Positions 10,829 to 20,800 are shown, numbered from the stretch's first letter. The stretch: DNA of 64,000 nucleotides from Calamus simplicifolius (GCA_900491605.1 UESW01004567.1:307497-371496); one strand, 5' to 3'. Made by a program: numbers and translations. Notes: generated by a model not told the origin, from the sequence alone.

Positions 10829-11292
10829 GCCGAGCTACGGAGGCCCGGAAGGGCCGAGCTAGAGAAGCCTGGAGGGAGCCGAGCTATGGAAGTCCGGAGG
10901 GAGCCGAGCTATGGAAGCCCGGAGAAGCCGAGCTATGGGAGCCCGGAGGGAGCCGAGCTATGGAAGCCCGGAGGGAGCCGAGCCACGGAAGCCTGGAGGG
11001 GCCGAGCTACGGAAGCCCGGAGGGAGCCGAGCCACGGAAGCCCGGAGGGGCCGAGCTACGGAAGCCCGGAGGGGGCCGAGCCACGGAAGCCCGGAGGGAG
11101 CCGAGCCACGGAAGCCGGAGGGGCCGAGCTACGGAAGCCCGGAGGAGGGCCGAGCCACGGAAGCCCGGAGGGGCCGAGCTACGGAAGCCCGGAGGGGGCC
11201 GAGCCACAGAAGCCCGGAGGGGCCGAGCTACGGAAGCCCGGAGAAGCCGAGCTATGGAAGCCCGGAAGGGCCGAGCTATGGAAGCCCGGATG
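10829..11292. repeat. Tandem array in Tat-1 LTR (about 23-bp unit)
   Basis: About 19 copies of a GCCGAGCTACGGAAGCCCGG unit with short GGAGG linkers. C/T alternation (GAGCTA versus GAGCCA) recurs between copies. The array stays open in several frames, giving repetitive SYGSPEGAEPRKPGG-like translations that are a by-product of the repeat. The matching array at 25633-25950 is shorter. Confidence 0.9.
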
Positions 11293-11366
11293 GGATGAAG
11301 GGAGGAGGTTAGCCTTAACCGCCTCGCACGGATATTAACGTAATGATGATTTTACCCCTCAACATA

Positions 11367-11380
11367 TGCCCTCCACTCCC
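11367..11380 (-). other. Polypurine tract of Tat-1
   Basis: TGCCCTCCACTCCC on the plus strand, that is GGGAGTGGAGGGCA on the element's own strand, directly before its 3' LTR. Tat-2 has the same GGGGCATA ending next to its LTR, supporting common ancestry. Confidence 0.75.
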
Positions 11381-11666
11381 TAGTTCGAAGCGTAGGTTCG
11401 AGCATAGGGAGTACAAGTTCGAATGGCGCGTTCCAGATGGGACGTCTTAGCTTGGACAGCTCGCGCAATGATGCCCTAATTAATGCGACGGGGCCATCCT
11501 GCCTTCGGGGCTAAGGCTCCCTCGCGAGCGACGGCTGGGATTGCGCCATGCTACGGAACCCGATCGATCGGGCGTTTGTCGAGGCGATCCGGGACGCCTA
11601 GGATGAGACGCCCCACCTTTTTAGGGAGGCTTTCTTGGCGGAGAAGCGAAGTGACGGCCGTACTGC

Positions 11667-11679
11667 GTATATATATGTG
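11667..11679 (+). promoter_or_regulatory. Putative TATA box of antisense unit 1
   Basis: GTATATATATGTG about 100 bp upstream of the ATG at 11775, in otherwise GC-rich sequence. It faces opposite to gag-pol. Inferred from sequence and position only. Confidence 0.4.
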
Positions 11680-11774
11680 TGCGCGTGCGCTCGGCGTCTT
11701 CTCGTTTTGCTTTCAAAAAGGGTTTTGGCCTTCATCTTCCTCGACGCTTATTGTTTTGTTTGGTACCCCTTTCA

Positions 11775-14739
11775 ATGGCGATGAGCCCCAACGATGTGGC
11801 CTCCGAGATCGTTGCCGAGGACCTGGGAAGGATTCATCAGCGATATGGCTTGCCCTTGGATGTCGTCCTACGGGTGCCGGAGCCCGATGATAGAGTTACC
11901 CAGGATCTAGAGTCCGGGGTCTTCATCTACGAGGATAGTCTGAAGGCGAGTCTTCGTTTTCCTCTCCACCCCCTGGTGAAGGAGATCATGACCCATTACA
12001 ATATCAGCCCGCCAATGGTGGCCCCGAACAGTTGGCGGAATATCATCGGATTCATCTCGATGTGCCACCAGATTCGGATCGTAGCCACTCTTCCCCTTTT
12101 CCGCACTTGTTACCACCTGATTCCTGGGAGGAAGTCGGAGTGGCCCTATATCGGGCCCCGGAGATCCTTCAACATTATCGCGGATAAGCCCTCTTCCATC
12201 AAGGGGTGGAAGAGCCGGTTTGTTATCGCGGAGGGGAATGTCGGTTCCGATTTCCCTCGGCGATGGGGGGATGTTGCAAGGGATGTGGAGACACATCCGG
12301 CTTTGTCGGCGCAGGAGGAGAAGGACTTGGATGTCCTCTGCAACGGGCAGGTGTTTTCGGCTAACGACCTGCTATCGGAGGGGGCCCTCTTCGCAGCCGA
12401 GCTCAGCCCCCTGGACCCGCAAGGTGAGTCTCTTTCATGCCGTGTATCTTTTTCGATTAGTGTGCTTGATTCTGAGTATGTGTGCTCTATTCTAATAGCT
12501 GCAAGGTCGGCGTTGTCAAACCTCTCCAAGAGAAAGAGAGGGAAACGTCCCGAGGAAGGTAGCGGCGCGGATAGTGGCCGGCCCGTAAAAAGGGCTCATG
12601 CTTCCGCGAGGAGTCCGCCGGATGCCGGGGCAGTCATGGCAGAAGCGCCGGGGCCGAAGGAGAGTCCGGGAGGGCGGTTATGGCCTCCGACCCTCTCGTG
12701 TTGGAGATATCGGACAGCTCAGATGAGGCTCCGATGGCTCATCCGACCGCGTCTCCCTGAAATAGGAAACAGCGGCGGATTTAGAAGAGGGGATTGTTGC
12801 TGAGGAGGTTGCCGTCCCCGTAGGATCGCCACCGGCTCCAGCAGGAGAGGAAGAAGTGGCGGCCGCAGCCGGGGAGGTTCAGGGGGAACTTTCTCTCGGT
12901 CTCTCCGCAGGGGAGCACGGTAGCAGTGAGGCAGGTCAGACTGAGGCTTCGGGGGAGCCTGCGGAGGAGACGCAAGTGGTGGAACAGGCCGGGATCTCGG
13001 AGGGCCCGGCGGCGGAGACATAAATGGTGGTGACCGAGGGAGGGGCGTCGAAGGAGGAGACGCGGCAAGGCGGGAGCTCCGCATTGGGAGCTTCTTCGAG
13101 AAAGGTTTTGGGGAAGCTGGCTCTTGGGCTGGCTGAATTATCTGAAGAAACCCAAGCCAGGGCCTTAGTAGAGGAGGCCGGGAGGCTAAAGGCCTCTCAG
13201 GTGGAGGCCACCCAGGCTGGTCCTTCAGGCGGGGTTGGCCCATTCGGCAGCTCGGACGCTAGTATCGAGGAGGCATTCTCTGCCATGATAAGATCGGCAT
13301 TGTATCTGGGCGCGGATCCTTCAGCGGATAAGTTTGCCGACCTGGGGTTGGTCGACGCTGCGTTCGGGCAGCAAGCCGTGGCAGAGGGCATTCATCTTCT
13401 CCCTGATATCGACAACACGACTTTGATGAGGATGACCCGGGCCTACGCATCACGGGTAAGTTGTCAATCCCGAGTAGCGGGTTTACTCGGTTGACTTGAC
13501 CTTCATGTATTCACTTTTTGTGTCGCAGAGTGTTTTGCTTTCTAGGGCGATATGTTGGCGCCTAAGCTTGGCGACAGGGGCCAGTGTCCAGGCCCGGAGG
13601 GAGAATGTCGAGCTCCAGTCGCGGCTGAAGGTGTCTGAGTAGTTTGAAGAGCTCATGGACACGATGGATAGGAACTTGAAGGGGCAAGGGCGGCACATCA
13701 GGTCGCCCTGGCCGAGGTGTCCAAGCAGAGCGCAGGGCGGAGGAGTTGCAGGAACTCCTGGCGAAAAATGACAATGCGTGCCTGGAGTTGGCCAGGATTG
13801 AGTCAAAGCATTCCTTGGAGGTGAAGGCGATGCAGAAAGAACATAATGAGAGCATAGGTCGGCTGGGGAGAGAAGCTGCAGACGAGAGGAAGCGTTTAAC
13901 CAGGATGCTTGGCGAGGTGGAGGAGCGACTGAAGCGCCGCGATAGCAAAATTGCCCATTTGAAAGAGAGCGCTAAGTGGCAACAAGGGGTGATAGCTCGG
14001 GTGAACAACGAGCTAACCCAAGCTCAGGAGGCAGTTGAAGATCGGCAGTCTGCAGGAGAGAGTTGAGCTGGTCGGGGCTGATAGGACAAGAGCCAGACGT
14101 GAGGCTGAGGAGTTGGCCCAGAGGTTGGCCGAGCGAGAGGGGGAGGTACGCTCTTATTTTACCCTTTCTGTTTTTCCCTACTGGGTTCTCGCAATGCTGA
14201 TTTGATTTTGGGTCTTTCAGATGGCGAAGACGGAGTCGGAGGTTCGGGCTCTTCAAGGTGAGCTCGCGTCCGCTCGCAATAGGAGTTCGGAGCTCGAGAC
14301 GCGGGCTAGCGAGCTCGAGGAGCAAAACGTCATCCTGAAGGCCCAGGTGATTGAGGCTAAGAAACAGACGGCGGAGGCCAAGACGCAGCATGCCATACTC
14401 AGGGGAGGTAAGACGCTATCAGCGTTGACGCCTTCCATCATGGGAAGGAGGAATGCAAACAGCAGATTCTCAGCGAGCACCCGGAATGGGACCTTTCTTT
14501 TCTGAGCGCTGAAGATCCCGATGATGGCGAGTCTGAAGAAGAGGACGAAGACGAATATGTCGACGTTTCTGACGCCGAACTTGGCGCCGCCCCTGGTCCC
14601 AGCGAAGTTGCAGTTTCTAAGGGACGGTCGCACACTGCCGCAGAGGGGGTAAAAATGTCAGAGAAGGGCGAGTCTAGCCGCGCTTCTGTAGGTGCTACTG
14701 AGGGTTCCTCCAAAGCTGGTGCGGCTCCCGATCCTTAGG
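11775..14739 (+). pseudogene. Antisense multi-exon ORF: 'putative gypsy type transposon' domain plus coiled coils
   Basis: Runs opposite to gag-pol. Exon 1 (11775-12423, about 216 codons) carries a domain I recognise as the plant 'putative gypsy type transposon' family (PF04195-like), with FPLHPLVKEIMTHYNISP and ISMCHQIRI. Likely introns with GT-AG ends are 12424-12498, 13456-13528 and 14146-14220, and possibly 14408-14473. Later exons encode an acidic or proline-rich linker, ALYLGADPSADKFADL, then long coiled-coil stretches (13746-14066 and 14221-14400) and an acidic, serine-rich tail ending at 14739. Frameshifts near 12670-12760 and a stop at 13021 break it. Function of the family is unknown. 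Confidence 0.75.
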
Positions 14740-14785
14740 GGCCATTCATGTATTTCATCTTTTAGACGTTAGTCAGACGTTTCTT

Positions 14786-14791
14786 AATAAA
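14786..14791 (+). terminator. Poly(A)-type signal of antisense unit 1
   Basis: AATAAA 47 bp after the acidic tail's stop codon at 14739, in a short AT-richer stretch before the first hairpin array. Confidence 0.45.
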
Positions 14792-14941
14792 CGGATTTTC
14801 CATTTCCACTTAGGCGTTTTCCTTGTGTGACCTTGTTGTTTCCGCCTCGATTGTGAGCGACTTGTGGTTTACTGACGCCCTTTGGTCACTCTTACCTCGA
14901 GATTGAAGGAAACGCACCGGCTAAGCCCGATGGGCAAACCG

Positions 14942-15390
14942 GGTCGGCCTGGGCCGACGAAGAATAATAGGTCGGCTGGAGTCGACAGGCGAAAATAGGT
15001 CGGCTGGGACCGACAAAAAAGTAGGTCGGTTGGGGCCGACAGGCAATGTAGGTCGGCTGGGGCCGACAGACGAGATAGGTCGGCTAGGGCCGATAGGCGA
15101 AATAGGTCGGCTGGGGCCGACAGACAAAATAGGTCGGCTGGGACCGACAGACGAGATAGGTCGGCTGGGGCCGACAGGCGAAATAGGTCGGCTGGGACCG
15201 ACAGACAAATAGGTCGGCTGGGACCGACAGGTAAAATAGGTTGGCTGGGGCCGACAGACAAAATAGGTCGGCTGGGGCCGACAGGTAAAATAGGTCAGAT
15301 GGGGCCGACAGACAAAATAGGTCGGCTAAAACCGACAGATGAGATAGGTCGGCTGGGGTCGACAGGCGAAATAGGTCGGCTGGGGCCGAC
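14942..15390. repeat. Hairpin array A of Tat-1 (about 30-bp unit, GTCGGC stem)
   Basis: About 15 copies of GGTCGGCTGGGGCCGACAG plus a purine-rich spacer such as ACAAAATA. Each copy has a perfect 6-bp stem, GTCGGC with GCCGAC, around a TGGG loop. Variation lies largely in the spacer and loop. Because the stem is palindromic, RNA from either strand could fold. Long ORFs through it are repeat artefacts. Confidence 0.9.
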
Positions 15391-15750
15391 GGGCGAAAAG
15401 GTCTTCGCGCCTTTTACCATTCTGTCAACGCCCTGCTGCTCCGCAGGTGATTCGGTTTTTATTTCACCAGAACTGATGATACGGCGTAGTGGGGGGAATA
15501 AAGTTGTGTTAGAGCTTTCTAGAAGGTGCTCTTTTCCCATGCGGATTGCTTTGTTGCATACGCAATTGATCGCCATTGGAGGACGTCGCTTTCGAAGGGC
15601 GATACTCTGGGCCCGCCAGTTTCCGAGGTGCTGGCTGGCGATCACCCGTATTAAATGACAATGATTCGGGATCAGGAGGAGATCTTCGTACGCGTCATAA
15701 CCAGGCGGTGGGCTTGGCGCGCAATGGGGCGCTGCGCCAATCTTAAGAGG

Positions 15751-15835
15751 CCACGTGGAGGCACGGCTTGGAAGTTTGAATTTCGGGACTCACCGCTTGG
15801 GTAGCTCGTTCCCGGTTCTTTTCTGCTTATAAAAA
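15751..15835 (+). promoter_or_regulatory. G-box plus TATA promoter of antisense unit 2
   Basis: A palindromic G-box, CCACGTGG (15751-15758), lies 70 bp before a strong TATA box, TATAAAAA (15828-15835). The ATG of the next ORF is at 15895. This resembles a plant core promoter facing away from gag-pol. No expression evidence is available here. Confidence 0.55.
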
Positions 15836-15894
15836 GGGGAAGAGGGGTCACGCTTGGTTATCCTCAAAGTGCCTTTCCCATCAGAGCTTCTACC

Positions 15895-16158
15895 ATGCTC
15901 ACTTCTCTGCTGCTACGAGTGGAGGGTCGACTTTTCCTCTCACAGGCTCCTTGCCGCCGGATAGCTGGGGCGACCGGGGAGCTGCCGGAGAACGGCTCGC
16001 CCTTAGGTGGTGGGTCCCGGAGATCATATGGAGAGCGCACAAGGGGGGCGCAGAGGTCATACGGAGAGCGCACATATGCGCTTCCTGTGCGATCTCTGCG
16101 GCTCCTGCTCGGAGACGCAGGGTCGGAAGTGCACGCGGGCCTCCCATGGGTTGTGTGA
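15895..16158 (+). CDS. Antisense unit 2 ORF, unknown 87-residue protein
   Basis: First ATG after the TATA box at 15828. The protein begins MLTSLLLRVEGRLFLSQ, is arginine- and glycine-rich in the middle with a duplicated RSYGERT motif, and ends HAGLPWVV. No family recognised. The start is chosen because it is the first ATG 60 bp after the TATA box. It may not be translated; overlapping ORFs exist in other frames (15951-16427), so the coding assignment is weak. Confidence 0.35.
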   Translation: MLTSLLLRVEGRLFLSQAPCRRIAGATGELPENGSPLGGGSRRSYGERTRGAQRSYGERTYALPVRSLRLLLGDAGSEVHAGLPWVV

Positions 16159-16590
16159 ATTTCGCCTCCTTCCTCGGTTCGGATTCCCGGGCACAGCCGT
16201 CTAGGGAATCTTTCATCACACGGGTAGGGGGTGAAGGCGCGCCGTTCGCCGACTCCTCGTCCTTGAAATTTGGCGGGGCGCGGCGGCACGCACTCGGTTT
16301 GGGAGGGCGTTCCAACGCCAAGGTCCGCTGGCTTTCCACCTGCTCGCCGAGGGGTCCCCTGGTTGGATGGTCTGGGATGGCCATCCAGATATCTCGGTTG
16401 GGTCACCGAGATATCGCTACTACCTGAAGCCAGTCGCAACTATTGGTCCGTGTCGACGGGCAATTATCGGCCCTAACCGACTGGACGCGATCACGACTGT
16501 CTAGTTGCCCGAGTTTTGTATTTGCCTTTATTTTATGCATTTCAATGCCTTGTAACGCCTATGAGGCATTTGTAATTGATCGTGATTGGC

Positions 16591-16596
16591 AATAAA
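16591..16596 (+). terminator. Poly(A)-type signal of antisense unit 2
   Basis: AATAAA in an AT-rich stretch (about 16510-16620) unlike the GC-rich DNA around it and shortly before hairpin array B. Upstream TTGTATTTG and TTTTATGC elements fit a plant poly(A) region. Confidence 0.45.
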
Positions 16597-16892
16597 GAGA
16601 GTTATATTCTGTTTCTCAATCTCTATCTTTTCTGTGCCGAGCTTGCCATTATTATTGCCCGTGGGGTGCCAAAAGTGTTCCGCTCGTCCTTAGACGAGGG
16701 TCTCATGCCGCCCGAACCAATCGAGGTTCGTGCACGGCGGTTCAGAGGTCGTTCGGCGAAATATGCTCCTTGCTTAGATCGGGAGTTTGACATTTTCGTG
16801 CTTCGCTTTTGCCAGAGCCCGAATTATCGTGGGTCGGCTCTGACCGAAGTTCGGGGAATCTGTACCTTCTCCCATTATGGTTTAGGAACCTG

Positions 16893-17490
16893 TCGTTCGG
16901 CCCTGTCGAGTTCGAAAACATTTGACTTGGCCCTGCCAAGGTTTGGAGAATTTTGCAGCTCGGCCCTGCCGAGGTTCGAGAATTTGTAGCTCGGCCCTGT
17001 CGAGGTTCGGAGAACATTTGACTCGGCCCTGCCAAGGTTCAGAGATTTGGTAGCTCGGCCCTGCCGAGATTCGGGAATTTGTAGCTCGGCCTTGCCGAGG
17101 TTCGGAGAACATTTTACTTGGCCTTGCCACGGTTCGGAGAATTTTGTAGCTCGGCCCTGCCGAAGTTCGGAGACTATTTTACTTGGCCCTGCCAAGGTTT
17201 GGAGAACTGGTCACTCGGCCCTGCCGAGGTTCGGAGAACACTTGACTTGGCCCTGCCAAGGTTCGGAGAATTTTGTAGCTCGGCCCTGCCGAGGTTCGAA
17301 GGCTATTTTACTTGGCCCTGCCAAGGTTCGGAGAATTTTGTAGCTCGGCCCTGCCGAAGTTCGGAGACTATTTTACTTGGCCCTGCCAAGGTTCGGAGAA
17401 TTTTGTAGCTTGGCCCTGCCGAAGTTCGGAGGCTTTACTTGGCCCTGCCAAGGTTCGGAGAATTTTGTAGCTCGGCCCTGCCGAGGTTGG
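16893..17490. repeat. Hairpin array B of Tat-1 (alternating CTCGGC and CTTGGC stems)
   Basis: Tandem units built on CTCGGCCCTGCCGAGGTTCGG and CTTGGCCCTGCCAAGGTTCGG, with AT-rich linkers such as AGAATTTTGTAG or AGACTATTTTA. Both versions have perfect 6-bp stems round a CCT loop, and they alternate for much of the array. The overlapping long ORFs in several frames (for example 17047-17343) are artefacts of the repeat. Confidence 0.92.
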
Positions 17491-17838
17491 AGATTCGGGC
17501 TCGAAGGGAGCGACTCAGCTGTCGTTGTAGGCCACAGCGTTAGGTCCACGCGGCGCTTGATAAAGGGGGCGCCAGAGCGGAACGGGCGTATATTGTCACG
17601 CTTTTATTGGTGTGGTCACTCCTCCCGAGGGACAAGTTACTGGCCGAGCGCCGGACTTCCACGTTTTCCAAGAAAAGGGGGCAATATTAAGCGGCTTGGG
17701 GAAGCGTCGAATGCATTTATTGCAAGGGCCGACAGACTGGAAAATGTTCGCTTGGAGAATTTTGGACGATCTGTTCGCGTTTTCAATTTACTCGGGATAG
17801 GGCGCGACTCTTCGATTCCCCGTGCATTGGGACGGTGA

Positions 17839-17910
17839 CACGTGGCGAGTTCTCATGGGTCGGCGGTCGCGGTGCGGCCGATCGAGATACCTGCCTGGCG
17901 GGTATAAATA
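17839..17910 (+). promoter_or_regulatory. G-box plus TATA promoter of antisense unit 3
   Basis: CACGTG at 17839-17844 (within GACACGTGGC) and TATAAATA at 17903-17910, with the ATG at 17959. G-box to TATA distance is 64 bp, close to that of unit 2. Same orientation, opposite to gag-pol. Confidence 0.55.
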
Positions 17911-17958
17911 CGACCGAGGGGCATAGGTTTCGTTTATCCCTCGATTAAGTTCGAAAAG

Positions 17959-18261
17959 ATGGCTTCCTCAGTGCGATCATCAGGTGAATCGCGTTCCTCA
18001 CTTGACAGCCCGCCGCGCTCGGAGGGGAGGTCCACCTCCGTCATGGTTGATGGAGAGAGCCTGGCGTCGGCCTTCGCGAATAACGAGCAGCTCGCGAGGA
18101 TCGCCGAAGAATTTTTGGACGTATCGGTCAGGGAGGCGGAAGCCTCATGCCGGTTGATGGACTGGCAGAGGGAGGAGATAGCGTCCCTGCGTCAGCAGGT
18201 GGCTGACCTGACGGAGCGCCTGGAGGAACTGTTAGCCTCCGGGAGTGACTCCGAATTCTGA
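17959..18261 (+). CDS. Antisense unit 3 ORF, small coiled-coil protein (100 residues)
   Basis: Uninterrupted ORF starting MASSVRSSGESRSS, 49 bp after a TATA box. The N-terminal 35 residues are serine-rich. Residues about 45-95 form a leucine-heptad coiled coil ending LRQQVADLTERLEELLAS, and the tail is acidic (GSDSEF). No catalytic motif. The coiled coil recalls the C-terminal part of the unit 1 protein, so it may be a derived fragment of an antisense ORF or a dimerisation partner; neither is shown. It is one of the few unbroken ORFs in the element. Confidence 0.5.
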   Translation: MASSVRSSGESRSSLDSPPRSEGRSTSVMVDGESLASAFANNEQLARIAEEFLDVSVREAEASCRLMDWQREEIASLRQQVADLTERLEELLASGSDSEF

Positions 18262-18721
18262 TTCGGGGCCTCCCCTCTCGTTTTTTGCTTTTCACCGCCT
18301 CTTTGTAGTCCTCCTCTTTATGAATGAAAGTGGGTCACTTTTGAAGTCCCTTTCTTTAAGAGTTTACGGTCTTGATCTGTATGATAAATCAGGGGGTTGG
18401 CGCGGCCCCATCGTTTTTTACACGCTGATATAGACTCTTTAAACGACGGGTTATAGGGGTGCCACCCAAAAGATTTCCAGTAGCAGAGGGAAATCGTCTA
18501 GCCCTGCTCGGGGCTCTCGGCCGATTAAGCGGGGCTCAAATGGCCTCAAGAGGGGGTTTTTGCCAATGGTGGCTTCTTCATTCGTGTCGACGGTTTTTGT
18601 TTAACGTGCTTGTTTTCAAACCAGACAAAGTCCTTCGGGGACTATTTGGGGGCCGTTCGGTTTTGGTCGAGGCCTCTATACTTCGGCTTTTTCGCTGGGG
18701 TTTTAGCCCGAATGACTTTTA

Positions 18722-19382
18722 CCGGCCTTGCCATGGCTCGGAGGATTCGTTGCTCGGCCCTGCCGAGGTTCGGAGAACGTTTTACTTGGCCCCGCCAAGG
18801 TTCAGAGATTTGTTGCTCGGCCCTGCCGAGGTTCGGAGATATTTTACTTGGCCCTGCCAAGGTTCGGAGATTTGTTGCTCGGCCCTGCCGAGGTTCGGAG
18901 AAATATTTTACTTGGCCCTGCCAAGGTTCGGAGATTTGTTGCTCGGCCCTGCCGAGGTTCGGAGAAATATTTTACTTGGCCCTGCCAAGGTTCGGAGATT
19001 TGTTGCTCGGCCCTGCCGAGGTTCGGAGAAATATTTTACTTGGCCCTGCCAAGGTTCGGAGATTTGTTGCTCGGCCCTGCCGAGGTTCGGAGAAATATTT
19101 TACTTGGCCCTGCCAAGGTTCGGAGATTTGTTGCTCGGCCCTGCCGAGGTTCGGAGAAATATTTTACTTGGCCCTGCCAAGGTTCGGAGATTTGTTGCTC
19201 GGCCCTGCCGAGGTTCGGAGAAATATTTTACTTGGCCCTGCCAAGGTTCGGAGATTTGTTTTACTTGGCCCTGCCAAGGTTCGGAGAATATTTTACTTGG
19301 CCCTGCCAAGGTTCGGAGATTTGTTGCTCGGCCCTGCCGAGGTTCGGAGAAATATTTTACTTGGCCCTGCCAAGGTTCGAGA
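18722..19382. repeat. Hairpin array C of Tat-1 (64-bp dimeric higher-order repeat)
   Basis: About nine copies of a 64-bp dimer: CTCGGCCCTGCCGAG monomer, AAATATTTTA linker, CTTGGCCCTGCCAAG monomer, ATTTGTTG linker. Dimer starts at 18942, 19006, 19070, 19134 and 19198 are exactly 64 bp apart. It is more uniform than array B, suggesting recent unequal exchange. ORFs of 254, 271 and 367 codons cross it in all three plus frames because no stop occurs in the unit; they are not genes. Confidence 0.93.
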
Positions 19383-19556
19383 TTTCCTGCTCAACAGACA
19401 ACTCGGTTGTGCCGAGGATTGGTAAGCAGTATCTGTTTCTCCTTGCAATTCATAACAACATGGTGCATAATGATTCATGCGACAGGTTTTGAGGAAACAG
19501 ATAAGCAGGAATGTGCGGTGAGGCATGCAAAAAATGAATTCAAAGAGGACATACCC

Positions 19557-20800
19557 TATTGATAATATTTGCGAAGGTTGTCCGCGTTCCAAGTCCGGGG
19601 AATGGACTTCCCATCCAGATCCTGCAGCTTGTAGGTTCCTGGTCCAATAATCTCCGCTATTTGTACGGGCCCTCCCAATTTGGCGCCAGCTTTCCTTGCT
19701 CCAGCGGTTTGGATACAGAAGCTTTCGGAGGACAAGGTCGCCGGGTAGGAAAGCTTTCCCCTTGACCCTGGAGGCATGGTACCGACCCTTGTTGATAGGC
19801 AGCCGTCCTGATTCGGGCCTTTTCTCTGACTTCCTCTACCAGGTCGAGGTTGGTGCGGAGTTGCTCGTCGCTGGCTTCCTCCGAGTAATTCTCCACCCGC
19901 AATGATGGGAGGCCGACTTCCACAGGGATAACGGCCTCTGTGCCAAAAGCCATTCGGAATGGGTCTCGCCTGTCGGGATTCTGGGGTGTGCGGTAGGCCC
20001 ACAAGACATGATGTAGCTCATCTGCCCACCTGCCTTGGGCTCTGGAGAGCGAGCTTTAATTCCCTGGAGGAGGGTTCTGTTGGTCACCTCGGCCGCTCCG
20101 TTGGCTTGTGGGTGCCCGACCGAAGTGAGGTGGTGACGGATCCGTGCTCCTCGCAGAACTGGCAAAATTTGGAGTTGTCGAACTGCTTGCCATTATCGGT
20201 GATTATAGTGTGGGGGAGGCCAAATCGACAGATGATGGACCTCCAAACAAAGTCTCTGGCCGTGCCTTGGTGATTTGCGCGACCGCTTCCGCTTCGACCC
20301 ATTTGGTGAAGTAGTCGATGGCGACAAATAAGAATTTCCGCTGTCCGTGCAAGCGGGAATGGGCCGAGGATGTCCATCCCCCATTTGGCAAAGGGCCAAG
20401 CGGAGGATATAGAAACTAGCTCGGCGGAAGGGAGTCTTTGGATGCTTGAATGTCTCTGGCAGGGTCGCAGGCTCGGACAGATCGTCCGCGTCTTTTGCAT
20501 GGTCGGCCAGTAATAGCCTTGTCGCAGCACCTTGTGGCATAGGGACCGGCTTCCCAGATGGTTGCCGCAAATCCCTTCATGTACCTCACGCAGAGCATAG
20601 TCCGCTTCTGATGGGCGAAGGCATCTAAGCAGCGGCATGGAAAATGACCGCTTGTAAAGTTGGTTGTCAATCAACACATAATGGGTGGCCTGCAGCTTCA
20701 GCTTCCTAGCCTCTCTTCGGTCGGACGGAAGCGACCCTTCTTTGAGATATTGAGGATAGGGTCGAACCAGGATGGTTCGGCCTCGACTTGCATCACCGGT
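19557..20800 (-). pseudogene. Tat-1 integrase
   Basis: N-terminal zinc region with REVHEGICGNHLGSRSL and a C..C pair (ICPSLRPCQRH, partly shifted). Catalytic core with Asp in WGMDILGPFP and Asp in ITDNGKQFDN; the Glu region (HPQANGAAEVTNR) is in another frame near 20090-20110. The C-terminal domain ends GPGTYKLQDLDGK and IPRTWNADNLRKYYQ at 19557. At least three frameshifts break the domain. It would insert the DNA copy into the host genome. Confidence 0.88.

Larger units (their letters stand above)
10187..11364 (-). repeat. 3' LTR of Tat-1 (left end in window)
   Basis: 1,178 bp, TGTTGCCGTCGG to CCCCTCAACA. It contains an internal GC-rich array at 10829-11292 and a promoter box (TATAAATAT read on the minus strand) at 10521-10530. 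It is about 150 bp longer than the partner LTR, mainly because of the array. Confidence 0.93.

Noticed and set aside
10769..11338. ORFs of 189, 133 and 112 codons in the Tat-1 LTR array, and the similar one at 25573-26001
   Set aside because: Repeat-generated open frames (SYGSPEGAEPRKPGG in several frames) inside an LTR; no start context or conserved protein.
14942..19382. CRISPR-like appearance of palindromic repeats
   Set aside because: The spacers are themselves repeated and short, the genome is a plant, and the arrays lie inside a retrotransposon; these are tandem hairpin repeats.
18459..19562. ORFs of 367, 271 and 254 codons crossing hairpin array C
   Set aside because: They exist because the 64-bp unit lacks stops in all plus frames; the translations are the same repeat read three ways, with no domain.
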